Shown here piece by piece: positions 1 through 8,863 of a stretch of DNA of 64,000 bases. Source of the DNA: Methylobacterium nonmethylotrophicum (lineage in GTDB: Bacteria; Pseudomonadota; Alphaproteobacteria; Rhizobiales; Beijerinckiaceae); assembly GCF_004745635.1 (NCBI RefSeq), contig NZ_SRLB01000002.1, positions 124,001 to 188,000 of the forward strand. The letters run 5' to 3'. The notes under the pieces are model-generated. The model worked only from the letters and a program-made list of their open reading frames with translations, was not told where the DNA came from and did not search any database. Positions within the stretch are counted from its first letter, which is position 1, and the number at the start of each line of letters is the position of its first letter. The translations under genes and the position numbers were made by a program.

Positions 1-1
1 A

Positions 2-961
2 ACGCTGGCCCAGGGGCTGCGCTACGGCGAGAACCCGCACATGAAGGCCGCGTTCTACCGCACCGCCGGCGCCGCCCGGCCGGGCGTCGCGACCGCGCGC
101 CAGCTCCAGGGCAAGGAGCTGTCCTACAACAACCTCAACGACACGGACGCCGCCTACGAGGCGGTGAGCGAGTTCGACCCCGCCCGCACGGCCGCCGTGG
201 TCATCGTCAAGCACGCCAACCCCTGCGGCGTCGCGGAAGGATCAAGCCTGCTCGCCGCCTACGAGCGGGCTTTGCGCTGCGACCCGGTCTCGGCCTTCGG
301 CGGCATCGTGGCGCTCAACCGGACGCTCGACGCCGAGGCGGCCCGGAAGATCGTGGAGATCTTCACGGAGGTGATCATCGCGCCGGACGCCACCGAGGAG
401 GCGGTCGCGATCGTGGCGGGGAAGAAGAACCTGCGCCTCCTCACCGCCGGCGGGATCGCCGATCCCCGTGCGCCGGGCCAGGCCTTCCGTACGGTGGCGG
501 GCGGCTTCCTGGTGCAGGACCGGGACAACGCCGTGGTCGACGACATGCCGCTCAAGGTCGTGACCAAGCGCGCTCCGACCGAGGCCGAATTGTCGGACCT
601 GCGCTTCGCCTTCCGGGTCGCCAAGCACGTGAAGTCGAACGCGATCGTGTACGCCAAGGACGGCGCCACGGTCGGCATCGGCGCCGGTCAGATGTCGCGG
701 GTCGATTCCTCGCGCATCGCCGCCTGGAAGGCGGCCGAAGCCGCGAAGGCCGCAGGGCTGCCCGAGAGCCTCGCCCGCGGCGCGGTGGTGGCCTCGGACG
801 CATTCTTCCCCTTCGCCGATGGCCTGCTCGCGGCGGCCGAGGCCGGTGCGACCGCGGTGATCCAGCCCGGCGGCTCGATGCGCGACGACGAGGTGATCCG
901 CGCCGCCGACGAGGCCGGCCTCGCCATGGTGCTCACCGGCCACCGCCACTTCCGGCACTAA
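2..961 (+). CDS. purH: Bifunctional AICAR formyltransferase / IMP cyclohydrolase, C-terminal part
   Basis: The frame is open from the first bases of the window, so the start lies upstream and only about the last 320 residues are present. PurH catalyses the last two steps of purine synthesis: formylation of AICAR, then ring closure to IMP. The part seen is the formyltransferase domain. It carries the family stretches YGENPH at the left edge, the Lys-His motif in [30 protein letters not shown] and [11 protein letters not shown], and ends in the usual LTGHRHFRH tail. The ending is intact. The next genes lie on the opposite strand, so purH is the last gene of its transcript here. Confidence 0.97.
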   Translation, partial: TLAQGLRYGENPHMKAAFYRTAGAARPGVATARQLQGKELSYNNLNDTDAAYEAVSEFDPARTAAVVIVKHANPCGVAEGSSLLAAYERALRCDPVSAFGGIVALNRTLDAEAARKIVEIFTEVIIAPDATEEAVAIVAGKKNLRLLTAGGIADPRAPGQAFRTVAGGFLVQDRDNAVVDDMPLKVVTKRAPTEAELSDLRFAFRVAKHVKSNAIVYAKDGATVGIGAGQMSRVDSSRIAAWKAAEAAKAAGLPESLARGAVVASDAFFPFADGLLAAAEAGATAVIQPGGSMRDDEVIRAADEAGLAMVLTGHRHFRH

Positions 962-1187
962 AGAGCCCGGCGGCGTAGGATGGGCCGTTCAGCTGTGGCC
1001 TGTTCTCACGCCGATTTCTCGTGCGGCTTACCCCTGATCCACTCGTATAAAAATAAGAATAAAGCGCTCCTCCCCTCTCCCGTGGTCTAATCTCACTGGA
1101 GCAGACCAGGCGGAATTCGGGTCATCCGAGGGTTTGGCGCTTCGACAGCAACGCCCGATGGCGTTGCTCGGTCAGGCGCGCGTTCCG

Positions 1188-1382
1188 TCACACCCTGATG
1201 TCGAGCACCTGCCCCTGCCCCGGCGGGGCCGGGGCGGTCGCGGCCTGGGCCACCAGCCCGGCGACGTCGCGCTCGGCATCGAGCTGGCGGCGGACCGCAA
1301 GGGTCGCGATCTGCTGGCTGAAGGCGGCGCCCTGGAGCGTCGCGGCGCCGGCGGCGAGGGAGGCGGTGTCGAGGGCGGTCAT
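1188..1382 (-). CDS. Small YjfB-like putative motility protein
   Basis: This 64-residue protein starts at an ATG. It has the layout of the short YjfB family (putative motility protein): a helical Ala/Gln-rich body with a QQIATLAVRRQLDAE stretch and a closing short hydrophobic LDIRV tail. The family is of unknown biochemical role and is often annotated near motility genes; no flagellar gene lies next to it here. It sits between the ends of purH and the IalB-family gene, on the same strand as the latter. Assignment is by overall pattern only, and a chance reading frame cannot be fully excluded. Confidence 0.55.
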   Translation of the reverse strand: MTALDTASLAAGAATLQGAAFSQQIATLAVRRQLDAERDVAGLVAQAATAPAPPGQGQVLDIRV

Positions 1383-1443
1383 GACGACAGCCTCGCCGAA
1401 AAGCCTGAGCGGTTCGTAAAGACGGTCCTCGGCCCCGGCATCG

Positions 1444-2121
1444 CTAACCCAGGAGCTGACCCATCCGGGCGAGCGCCGCGGCGAAGCCGGCGAGCGGCAC
1501 CGTGATGGTCTCGGACTCGCCGTTGGGCTTGGTGCCGGTGACGCGCAGGTTCACGGCGGTCTTCATCGCGTCGGTGGCGACGGTGGGGAAGCTGATCGGC
1601 ACGAGGCAGCCGGCCTGGACGCAGGCGGTGTAGGGCGCGCCCTTGCCGAGGGTCGCGTCGTCGAGCTTGAAGGTCACCCCGGGATCGATCGCGAGGCCGA
1701 GCGGCATCAGCAGCAGGCCGTTGCTGCGCCCGTCCTGGGGCGGGCTGAGCTCGATGCTGAAGCGGCGCTGCCCGGTCTGGGCCACACCTTGCGCCTGCGA
1801 GAGCTGGCACTGGCGCTTGTCGTTCTCGCGGCTGCAGCTGATGGTCCAGTCGCCGTAGACCTCGCTCACCGCGCTCGCGCCGTTCGGCCAGGCGCCGGTC
1901 GGGGCCGCCACCGCCGCGGGAGCCGGCGCCGCCTCGGCACGGGCGGGCGCAGGCGCGGGCTTCGGCGCCGGCGGGCGGCGGTGCGCCGGCTTCGGGGCGG
2001 CCCTGTGCGGGGCCTCGGCCGCGGGCGCGTCGCCGGCCGGCTCCTCCTGGGCGTGGGCCGGCCCGATCAGGAGCCAGGAGAGGACGAGGAGGCGGGCGAG
2101 CGACCGGCGGCAGGGCGGCAT
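1444..2121 (-). CDS. IalB-family invasion-associated protein (exported)
   Basis: An exported protein of the invasion-associated locus B family, common in Hyphomicrobiales, with unclear molecular function. The N-terminus is a signal peptide ending at a GPAHAQ cleavage site. Next comes a low-complexity Pro/Ala/Lys segment (roughly residues 25-75), probably periplasmic and extended. The IalB core follows: a YGDWTISC opening with a conserved Cys, QCQLSQAQ, LLLMPLGLAIDPGV, YTACVQAGCLVPI with a Cys pair, and a C-terminal Gly-rich beta region. I prefer the ATG at 2121 because GAGGA lies about 8 bases upstream; an in-frame GTG at 2139 would add six residues. It is transcribed alone. Confidence 0.85.
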   Translation of the reverse strand: MPPCRRSLARLLVLSWLLIGPAHAQEEPAGDAPAAEAPHRAAPKPAHRRPPAPKPAPAPARAEAAPAPAAVAAPTGAWPNGASAVSEVYGDWTISCSRENDKRQCQLSQAQGVAQTGQRRFSIELSPPQDGRSNGLLLMPLGLAIDPGVTFKLDDATLGKGAPYTACVQAGCLVPISFPTVATDAMKTAVNLRVTGTKPNGESETITVPLAGFAAALARMGQLLG

Positions 2122-2290
2122 GACGAAAATCCTCGGCACCCGTCCGCGCCGGAGCGGCGAATCGGGCTCTTTTGTCTCGCGGCTCCTCTAGAGCCACGCG
2201 GGCCGGAAGGAAAGCCGCCGGAAGCCCGTGCCCACCGCCATGCCATTGAGATATCTTGGGATTATTCCAAGGAACGTCCCCTTGCCGTCC

Positions 2291-2397
2291 GGTGTCCTCG
2301 TGCCGGAACCGGCGCCCGCCGAGAGCCTCGTGCCGGGATAACGGCGTCAGCCGAGAGCCTCGTGCCGGGATATCGGCGTCAGCCGATATCCTCGTGC
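2291..2397. repeat. Tandem ~32-bp repeat copying the 3' end of zwf
   Basis: Two near-identical 32-base units (2318-2349 and 2350-2381), each beginning GCCGAGAGCCTCGTGCCGGG, abut a third partial copy formed by the last codons of zwf (2382-2397, GCCGATATCCTCGTGC). A more degenerate copy of the core TCCTCGTGCCGGA lies at 2295-2307. The zwf stop codon (2379-2381) falls at a unit boundary, so the array looks like tandem duplication of the gene tail into its own 3' untranslated region. Confidence 0.8.
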
Positions 2398-3854
2398 CAT
2401 GTGCGCCCGTCGCGCTCGATCAGGGCGATGGCGGCCGTCGGCCCCCAGGTTCCGGCCGGGTACGGGCGCGGCGGTTCCGGGCGGTCGGCCCAGGCGTTGA
2501 GCAGGGTGTCGGCCCAGGCCCAGGCCGCCTCGACCTCGTCGCGGCGCATGAACAGGGTGGCGTTGCCCCGCACCACGTCCATCAGCAGGCGCTCGTAGGC
2601 GTCCGGGTAGCGCTGGTTGAAGGTCTCCTCGAACGAGATGTCGAGGCCGGTCGCCCGCAGGCGCATGCCGCCGGGGCCCGGCTCCTTGGTCATCACCTCG
2701 AGCTTGATGCCCTCCTGCGGCTGCAGCCGGATCACCAGGCGGTTCGGCTCGCGAGCGAACTCGTCCGAGAAGATGCTGAACGGCGAGGAGCGGAACTGGA
2801 CGACGATCTCGGACACCTTCTGCGGCAGCCGCTTGCCGGTGCGCAGGTAGAACGGCACCCCGGCCCAGCGCGGCGTCATCAATTCGAGCTTCAGGGCCAC
2901 GAAGGTCTCGGTGAGGCTCGAGCGGTTCTCGGCGAGATCGGCGATGTAGCCGGGCACCGGCTGGCCGTTCACCGCGCCGGCGACGTACTGGCCGCGGACC
3001 GTGCGGTGCGGCACCTCGTGGGCCGGAATCGGCTTCAACGCGCGGAGCACCTTCAGCTTCTCGTCGCGCACCGCGTCGGCGTCGAGGGAGAGCGGGCTCT
3101 CCATGCCGAGCAGGCAGAGGAGCTGCAGCATGTGGTTCTGCAGCATGTCGCGCAGCGCGCCCGACGTGTCGTAGTAGCCGCCGCGGCCCTCGACCCCGAC
3201 CGTCTCCGCCACGGTGATCTGCACGTGGTCGATCACGTCGGCGTTCCACAGCCGCTCGAAGATCGTGTTGGCGAAGCGCAGGGCCAGGAGGTTCTGCACC
3301 GTCTCCTTGCCGAGATAGTGGTCGATGCGGAAGATCTGGCTTTCGGGAAAGACCTTGCCGACCTGGTCGTTGATGGCGCGGGCCGAGGCGAGATCGTGGC
3401 CGATCGGCTTCTCCAGCACCACGCGGGAGCGCTCGCCGATCAGCCCGTGGGCGCTGAGGTTGCGGCAGATCGCGCCGTAGAGGCTCGGCGAGGTGGCCAG
3501 GTAGTAGGGCCGCACGTGGTCGGGATGCTCGGCAAGCAGGTTCGCCAGATCCTCCCAGCCCGCCTCGCCCGCCCCATCGACCGAGACGTAGGCCAGGTGG
3601 TCGAGGAAGCGCGTCACCGCCTCGGGATCGCGGTCGGCCGCCGGGACGTGGCGCTCGAGCGCGGCGGCGGCGAGATCCCGGTACTCGCCGGTGCCGTAAT
3701 GGCTGCGCGCCGCCGCGATGATGCGGCTCTCCTCCGGGATCTGCCGGTCGCGGAACCGGTAATAGAGTGCCGGCAGGAGCTTGCGCATCGTCAGGTCGCC
3801 GGTGGCGCCGAACACGACGGCGTCGAAGGGGGCGACGGGAATGATCTTGGGCAT
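2379..3854 (-). CDS. zwf: Glucose-6-phosphate 1-dehydrogenase
   Basis: Oxidises glucose 6-phosphate to 6-phosphogluconolactone with NADP(+), the entry to the oxidative pentose phosphate and Entner-Doudoroff routes. The protein is 491 residues, normal for the family. The dinucleotide-binding loop GATGDL is at residues 16-21 and the active-site signature RIDHYLGKE is near residue 180. EKPIGHD (substrate-binding Lys) and a conserved QNHMLQLL helix are also present. The ATG at 3854 is preceded by GGGAGA; the frame stays open further upstream but that part does not look like the family. The gene stands alone: pgl and edd are not adjacent. The 3' end lies inside a tandem repeat. Confidence 0.97.
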   Translation of the reverse strand: MPKIIPVAPFDAVVFGATGDLTMRKLLPALYYRFRDRQIPEESRIIAAARSHYGTGEYRDLAAAALERHVPAADRDPEAVTRFLDHLAYVSVDGAGEAGWEDLANLLAEHPDHVRPYYLATSPSLYGAICRNLSAHGLIGERSRVVLEKPIGHDLASARAINDQVGKVFPESQIFRIDHYLGKETVQNLLALRFANTIFERLWNADVIDHVQITVAETVGVEGRGGYYDTSGALRDMLQNHMLQLLCLLGMESPLSLDADAVRDEKLKVLRALKPIPAHEVPHRTVRGQYVAGAVNGQPVPGYIADLAENRSSLTETFVALKLELMTPRWAGVPFYLRTGKRLPQKVSEIVVQFRSSPFSIFSDEFAREPNRLVIRLQPQEGIKLEVMTKEPGPGGMRLRATGLDISFEETFNQRYPDAYERLLMDVVRGNATLFMRRDEVEAAWAWADTLLNAWADRPEPPRPYPAGTWGPTAAIALIERDGRTWHEDIG

Positions 3855-4018
3855 CGGGTGACGGGTCTCCCGCTCTCGCCGGCCTCCCCTGCAAGGCTGC
3901 GGCCAGCTCATGTCTCAGGCGGGCGCGGCATGCGCCCGGCTGCGTCGCGCGGCTCGTCCCGCTCACCTCGGGATGAGGGCGCGGCGGGACGAGAGGAGTA
4001 GGCCGGGCGCCCCTCCTC

Positions 4019-4936
4019 TCAGAACGAGGCCGGCGTCGCCGCGGCCGCCTTCACCCCGCCATCGGCCCCGGTGCTGCCGCCCTCCAGCGGCGCCTCCATG
4101 TGGGCCGCGAAGGCCGCCTTGTGGTCGGGGTGCCAGCGGGACAGGGCCGGGCGGTTGCGGACCACGTCGTCGGAGGACCAGCGCATCCGCTTCTCGTCCA
4201 TCTCCCGGGTGGTCTCGTTGTCCGGGCACAGGATGTAGAAGTCGCCCGCCGCCATTTTCTCCAGCATGAAGGCGACGGTCTCCTCCGGCGTCCAGGCGCC
4301 GGCCGGCTTCTCGGTCACCCCGCGGGCGCGGGTGAGGCCGGTATAGACGAAGCCCGGGATCAGCAGGTGGGCGGTGACGGGGGAATTCCTCTCGCGAAGC
4401 TCGTGGGCGAGCGCCTCGGTCGTCACCTTCACGCCCGCCTTGCTGACGTTGTAGGGCGTGTTGCCGGGCGGCGTGGTGATGCCCTGCTTGGAGCCGGTGA
4501 CGATCACCGCCCCGGGTTGCCCCGACTCGATCATCGCCGGCACGAAGGCCTGGATGGCGTTGATCACGCCCCACAGGTTGGTGTCGATGATGCGGTGCCA
4601 GGTTGCGGCATCCGAGAAGAAGCGTCCGCCGGCCTCGATGCCGGCATTGGCCATCAGCAGCGAGACGGGCCCGAGGGACTCGGCCTCGCGGCGCAGGGCC
4701 GCCAGCGCCTCCGGCTTCGTCACGTCCGTCGGCACCGCCCGCACGTCGGCCCCCGCCCCTGGCGCGGCACTGCCGACTTCCGCGGCCGCCCGGGTCAGGG
4801 CCTCGCCGGCCAAGTCGGCCAGCACCACCCGCATCCCGGCCTGCGCGAAGGCCGTGGCGGCCGATAGACCGATGCCGCTCGCCGCGCCGGTGACGACCGC
4901 GACGCGGCCCTTCGCGAGTGCGGGGTGGTGGGTCAT
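4019..4936 (-). CDS. Short-chain dehydrogenase/reductase (SDR)
   Basis: A 305-residue NAD(P)-dependent oxidoreductase of the SDR superfamily; the substrate cannot be read from sequence. The Rossmann motif TGAASGIG is at residues 16-23, NAG follows strand four (NAGIEAGG), and the catalytic Ser (VTGSKQG) and YNVSK are in the expected order. The C-terminal extension after about residue 215 (ILCPDNETTREMDEKRMRW and onward) resembles a group of SDRs acting on larger substrates. ATG at 4936 has a GGCGGAG ribosome site. It is separated from the TetR gene upstream by about 90 bases on the same strand, so co-transcription with it is possible. Confidence 0.88.
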   Translation of the reverse strand: MTHHPALAKGRVAVVTGAASGIGLSAATAFAQAGMRVVLADLAGEALTRAAAEVGSAAPGAGADVRAVPTDVTKPEALAALRREAESLGPVSLLMANAGIEAGGRFFSDAATWHRIIDTNLWGVINAIQAFVPAMIESGQPGAVIVTGSKQGITTPPGNTPYNVSKAGVKVTTEALAHELRERNSPVTAHLLIPGFVYTGLTRARGVTEKPAGAWTPEETVAFMLEKMAAGDFYILCPDNETTREMDEKRMRWSSDDVVRNRPALSRWHPDHKAAFAAHMEAPLEGGSTGADGGVKAAAATPASF

Positions 4937-5028
4937 GCTGCGCTCCGCCTGACATGTGAGCCGGTTCCTGGCCGGCAGGTAGGCACCCTCGCGGGAAACG
5001 CCACATGCGGCGGCGCGAAAAATCGTCG

Positions 5029-5697
5029 TCAGGCCCGTTTCCGCCGGCGCGGCGCGGCACCCGGCAGGGCGTTGTCCAGGAGGCTCGCGAGCGCCCGGGC
5101 GCCGACCGCGCCGACCTCCGGGTCGCGGGTCACCAGGGCGGTGACGATTGCCCCGTCGATGAGCAGGCCGACCTCGTGCACCAGGGCGTCGGGATCGGGA
5201 GCGCCGGCCTCGGCGAGCAGCGCGCGCAGGCGCGCCGCCACCTGGCGCTTGTGGGCGAGGGTCAGGTTGCGCACGCGGTCGTCGCGCTTGTCGTGCTCGC
5301 CGACCGCGTTGATGAAGGGGCAGCCGTAGAACCGCTCGTCCCGGAACCACTCCGCCAGCAGGGGGAAGATGCGGTCGAGCCGCTCGCGAGGGCTCGCCTC
5401 GCCGGCCTCGAGCCCGCCCAGGAACCAGTCGCGCCAGGCCTGGCCCTCGGCCTCCAGCACCGTCTCGACCAGGCGCTCCTTCGACCCGAACAGCTTGTAG
5501 AGCGTCGCCTTGGCGGTGCCGGCCGCCGCCACCACCGCGTCGACCCCGACCGCGTGGATGCCGTGCCGGCAGAACAGCTCGGTCGCCGCGCGCAACAGCC
5601 GCTCCCGCGGCGGAGCGTCGCTCCGCGCCGACGCCTCGCCGCGCACGGGATCCTCGCCCGGCAGGACGGCGGGCAGGGGCTGCGCCTGCGCCGTCAC
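5029..5697 (-). CDS. TetR/AcrR-family transcriptional regulator
   Basis: A one-component repressor of about 222 residues. The N-terminal helix-turn-helix starts at APPRERLLRAATELFCRHG and contains VGVDAVVAAAGTAKATLYKLFGSKE, the TetR signature with the LYKLFGSKE recognition-helix end. The C-terminal half is an effector-binding domain with a PFINAV segment seen in many TetR regulators of redox and detoxification genes. I chose the GTG at 5697 because GGGGAGAG lies just upstream and the DNA-binding domain starts soon after; longer frames run into the divergent promoter. It is divergent from the osmC operon, with an operator-like palindrome between them, so it probably represses that operon and itself. 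Confidence 0.88.
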   Translation of the reverse strand: MTAQAQPLPAVLPGEDPVRGEASARSDAPPRERLLRAATELFCRHGIHAVGVDAVVAAAGTAKATLYKLFGSKERLVETVLEAEGQAWRDWFLGGLEAGEASPRERLDRIFPLLAEWFRDERFYGCPFINAVGEHDKRDDRVRNLTLAHKRQVAARLRALLAEAGAPDPDALVHEVGLLIDGAIVTALVTRDPEVGAVGARALASLLDNALPGAAPRRRKRA

Positions 5698-5894
5698 GCC
5701 GCTCTCCCCGTTCCGGCCCCGTCGCGTGCGTCCAACCCGGTCACTCCCGCAAAGACGATGCGCCCGCTGCGCGGGCAAGACTGATCTGTTTTGCAGCAAG
5801 GTCCTGCGCCGCACCAGACATCCGGAGCGCGGGGCAGTGCCGATCCCCCGGGAGATTGCCCCGGCACGGGGTTGGCACGACCCGTGCAGAAGAC

Positions 5895-5908
5895 AGACCG
5901 GTCGGTCT
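5895..5908. promoter_or_regulatory. Palindromic TetR-type operator
   Basis: AGACCG-GT-CGGTCT is a perfect 6-base inverted repeat with a 2-base centre, of the ACCGGTCGGT type bound by many TetR repressors. It lies between the divergent TetR gene and the osmC start, about 80 bases upstream of osmC. Binding by the TetR protein is inferred from position. Confidence 0.7.
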
Positions 5909-5986
5909 CCGCGCGAGCGACGAACCGGCCCGAGAACGACGCCGGGCCCGCGACCGAGGCCAGGGCCGCCAGAAGGGAACGAGACC

Positions 5987-6544
5987 ATGAGCAGCTCCGC
6001 CCTCAAGACCACCGTGACCGCACCGGCCCTGACCGGCTGCCTGCAGCCGATCGACAAGGACGCGCTGGCCGCGCTCAGCGCGAAGGGCAAGGAGGACCCG
6101 ACCGTCATCAAGACCCTGAAGTGCCGGACGGTGGCCAAGGGGCGCTTCCGCCACCTCAACTTCATCCGCACCCTGCCGGCCTACGTGGTGGACGAGCCCC
6201 CGGGGCTGCTGGGCGACGACACCGCCCCGAACCCGTCCGAGGCGGCGCTGGCGGCGCTGGGCTCCTGCCTCGCGGTCGGCATCCACGCCAACGCGGTGGC
6301 GCAGGGCATCACGATCTTCAAGCTCGAGATCGCGCTCGAGGGCGACCTCAACATCACGGCGGTCTGGGGCACCGGCGACCTCTCGGAGAAGCCGGTGGGC
6401 TTCACCGACGTGCGCGCCGCCGTGACCCTCGAGGCCGACCGCCCGCGCGAGGAGCTGGAGGCGCTGATCGCCCATGCGCGGGTGTGGTCGCCGGTCGCCA
6501 ACACCTTCACCCGGCCGGTCAACCTCGAGATGGCGCTGGCCTGA
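5987..6544 (+). CDS. OsmC-family protein
   Basis: A 185-residue OsmC/Ohr superfamily protein; members are thiol peroxidases for organic hydroperoxides or sulfur-handling proteins. Two cysteines sit at the usual places: KCRTVAKGRF (early) and LAALGSCLAVGIHANA (central helix). The family core LEIALEGDL and FTDVRAAVTLEADRP follow. A longer family type with a conserved RHLNFIRTLPAY segment is seen. The ATG at 5987 follows AGAAGGGAAC. First gene of a three-gene operon with an acyl-CoA dehydrogenase-like protein and a sulfurtransferase; this context points to sulfur or thiol chemistry more than plain peroxide stress. Likely TetR-controlled. Confidence 0.9.
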   Translation: MSSSALKTTVTAPALTGCLQPIDKDALAALSAKGKEDPTVIKTLKCRTVAKGRFRHLNFIRTLPAYVVDEPPGLLGDDTAPNPSEAALAALGSCLAVGIHANAVAQGITIFKLEIALEGDLNITAVWGTGDLSEKPVGFTDVRAAVTLEADRPREELEALIAHARVWSPVANTFTRPVNLEMALA

Positions 6545-6580
6545 AAGCCCCCTCCCTCCCCTCCACGGACGCGTCAGGCC

Positions 6581-7720
6581 ATGCTGCAGGTTCTGTCGAG
6601 GCCCGAACCGGGGCCCGCCCGCGTCGCGGGCATGTCGGAGTCCACCCGCGTCGCGGGCATGCTGGAGGCGGTGCGAGAGGCCGCCGCCCGCGACCTCAGG
6701 CCCGTGGTCGCGAAGGTCGATGCCGAGGGCTTCTACCCGGAGGCGGCCTTGCGCGCCTTCGGGGCCGCCGGCGCCTACCGCTCGCACTTGCCGGAGGGCG
6801 ACCGGGCCGACCTCTGGGGGGCGATCCAGGCCTCGGCGGCGGCGGGCGAGCACTGCCTGTCCACCGCCTTCTGCATGTGGTGCCAGGATGCGCTCGCCTG
6901 GTACCTCGGCTGCTCGGACAATGCCGGCCTGCGCAACGGCCTTGGACGCGAGGTCGCCGCCGGGACGGTGCTCGGCGGCACCGGCCTGTCGAACCCGATG
7001 AAGACCTTCTTCGGCATCGAGCAGATCCGGCTGAAGGGCGAGCGGGTGGCGGGCGGCTACCGGGTGACGGGCGCCCTGCCGTGGGTGTCGAATCTCGGCG
7101 ACGGGCACTGCTTCGCCATCGTGTTCGCCCGGCCCGAGGGGCGCTACGCCATGGCGATCGTCCGCGCGGGCCAGGAGGGCGTCTCGCTCGTCGACGGCGG
7201 CCGGTTCCTGGCGCTCGACGGCTCAGGCACCTACGGGGTGCAGCTCCGCAATGTGTTCGTGCCCGACGAGGACCTGCTCGCCGACCCGATCGACGGTTAC
7301 CTCAAGCGGATCCGGGCCGGCTTCGTGCTGATGCAGACCGGCATGGGGATCGGCGTCGTGCGGGCCTGCATCGCGCTGATGCGCGAGGTCGAGCGCCCGC
7401 TCGGCCACGTCAACCGCTACCTCGACGTGCAGCCCGACGACGTCGCCGGGCAGCTCGCCGCCCTCGAGGCCGAGGTCGCGGCCCTGAGCGCGACGCCCTT
7501 CGACCCGGACCCGGCCTATTGGCGCCGGGTCGTCACCGCGCGGCTCGCGGCGAGCGAGCTCGCGGTCGCGGCCGCCCACCACGCGATGCTGCATTGCGGG
7601 GCGCGGGGCTACGTCCAGACCGGCGCGGCCCAGCGCCGCCTGCGCGAGGCGTACTTCGTCGCCATCGTCACCCCGGCGGTCAAGCAGCTCAAGAAGATGC
7701 TGGCCGACATGGATGCCTGA
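6581..7720 (+). CDS. Acyl-CoA dehydrogenase-family flavoprotein
   Basis: A 379-residue protein with the acyl-CoA dehydrogenase fold. Recognisable pieces are the helical N-terminal domain (LRPVVAKVDAEGFYPEAALRAFGAAGAY), the middle beta domain (GGTGLSNPMKTFFGIEQIRLKGERVAGGYRVTG, with VSNLGDG as FAD-stacking region) and a C-terminal four-helix bundle ending KQLKKMLADMDA. I do not see the usual catalytic Glu motif clearly, so it may be a flavin monooxygenase of the DszC/SfnC kind instead of a true dehydrogenase. A 17-base direct repeat (6618-6634, 6645-6661) falls in the N-terminal coding region and gives alternative ATG starts at 6632 and 6659; 6581 is kept as the longest. Middle gene of the osmC operon. 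Confidence 0.82.
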   Translation: MLQVLSRPEPGPARVAGMSESTRVAGMLEAVREAAARDLRPVVAKVDAEGFYPEAALRAFGAAGAYRSHLPEGDRADLWGAIQASAAAGEHCLSTAFCMWCQDALAWYLGCSDNAGLRNGLGREVAAGTVLGGTGLSNPMKTFFGIEQIRLKGERVAGGYRVTGALPWVSNLGDGHCFAIVFARPEGRYAMAIVRAGQEGVSLVDGGRFLALDGSGTYGVQLRNVFVPDEDLLADPIDGYLKRIRAGFVLMQTGMGIGVVRACIALMREVERPLGHVNRYLDVQPDDVAGQLAALEAEVAALSATPFDPDPAYWRRVVTARLAASELAVAAAHHAMLHCGARGYVQTGAAQRRLREAYFVAIVTPAVKQLKKMLADMDA

Positions 7721-7772
7721 TTTCGCGCCGGACCTCCCTCGGTCCGGACCTCCTGCGCCTCCGAGCGCCCGT

Positions 7773-7813
7773 TCGCGCCGGTCACGGCGCCCAATCGCGC
7801 CGGTCACGGCGCC
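7773..7813. repeat. Two 19-bp direct repeats before the sulfurtransferase gene
   Basis: TCGCGCCGGTCACGGCGCC occurs at 7773-7791 and 7795-7813, separated by CAA. The unit is partly self-complementary (GGCGCC). It lies in the gap between the flavoprotein and sulfurtransferase genes. It could form RNA structure, or simply be a recent slippage duplication. Confidence 0.75.
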
Positions 7814-7879
7814 AAAGAGGCGGGTCGCCGCCCGATCACGAGACACCCCTCATCGACCGGCACCAGAGGAGCCCATCCC

Positions 7880-8770
7880 ATGAGCGAGTCCGTCCTGATC
7901 ACCCCCGCCACCCTGACGCGGATGATGGAGGCCGGCGGCACGGTCGTCATCGACACCCGCAACCCGGAGGCTTACGCCGCCGGGCATATCCCGGGCGCCG
8001 TCAACGTCCACGACATCTTCACCTACCTCGCCACCTCGACGCCGGAGGGCGTCGCGGCGATGCGCGAGAAGTTCGCCGAGACCTTCGGGGCGGCGGGCCT
8101 GTCGGGGAGCGAGACCGCGGTGGTCTACGAGGCCTCGATGGCGTCCGGCTTCGGCCAGTCCTGCCGCGGCTACACGCTGCTGTCCTATCTCGGCTATCCG
8201 AAGGTGAAGATCCTGCATGGCGGCTACGCCGCCTGGACGGCCGAGAACCTGCCGGTCTCGACCGAGGCGGCGACGCCCGAGCCCAAATCGTTCCCGGTCG
8301 ACCCGGATGCGGCGGCGCTCTTCGTCGACCTCGACGCCATGAAGGCGGCCGTGGACGACGCCGGGGTCGTCAAGCTCGACACCCGCGACGTCGACGAGTG
8401 GATCGGCGAGAGCTCCTCGCCCTACGGCAAGGATTTCTGCCCGCGCAAGGGCCGCATCCCGGGCGCCCGCTGGATCGAGTGGTACCGGATGATGAAGCCG
8501 ACCGCCGCCGGCCCGATGATGAAGTCGAAGAACGAGATCCTGGCCGAGTGCGCCACGGTCGGCATCACGCCCGAGACCCCAGTGGTGCTCTACTGCTTCA
8601 AGGGTGCGCGCGCCTCCAACACCCTGGTGGCCCTGAAGGAGGCCGGCATCCAGGACGTGAAGCTGTATTTCGGCTCCTGGAACGAGTGGTCGCGCGATCC
8701 GGCGCTGCCGATCGAGGAGGGATTGCCGATCGCCGCGAAGGCAGGGCCGGTCGCGATGGCGGCGGAGTAG
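7880..8770 (+). CDS. Two-domain sulfurtransferase (rhodanese)
   Basis: A 296-residue thiosulfate/3-mercaptopyruvate sulfurtransferase-like protein made of two rhodanese domains. The first (about residues 1-130) contains VIDTRNPEAYAAGHIPGA and lacks a catalytic Cys loop, as is usual. The second (about 140-285) has KLDTRDVDEW, the RIPGARWIEW step and the active loop LYCFKGARASN with the persulfide-forming Cys. It moves sulfane sulfur to an acceptor thiol in the cytoplasm. Last gene of the osmC operon; a strong hairpin terminator follows about 50 bases after the stop. Together with OsmC this suggests handling of sulfur released from an organic compound. Confidence 0.9.
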   Translation: MSESVLITPATLTRMMEAGGTVVIDTRNPEAYAAGHIPGAVNVHDIFTYLATSTPEGVAAMREKFAETFGAAGLSGSETAVVYEASMASGFGQSCRGYTLLSYLGYPKVKILHGGYAAWTAENLPVSTEAATPEPKSFPVDPDAAALFVDLDAMKAAVDDAGVVKLDTRDVDEWIGESSSPYGKDFCPRKGRIPGARWIEWYRMMKPTAAGPMMKSKNEILAECATVGITPETPVVLYCFKGARASNTLVALKEAGIQDVKLYFGSWNEWSRDPALPIEEGLPIAAKAGPVAMAAE

Positions 8771-8820
8771 CGGCGGAGCGCCGACCTCACGCCTGCGAAG
8801 GCACAGCGAAGAAGTGAAGA

Positions 8821-8863
8821 GCCGGACCAGGTGAGAATATCACCCGGTCCGGCTTCCTGTTTT
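8821..8863 (+). terminator. Rho-independent terminator of the sulfurtransferase operon
   Basis: GCCGGACC-A-GGTGA pairs with TCACC-C-GGTCCGGC around a five-base GAATA loop (8821-8853), a 14-step stem with one mismatch, followed by a T-rich TTCCTGTTTT tract. Confidence 0.9.
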
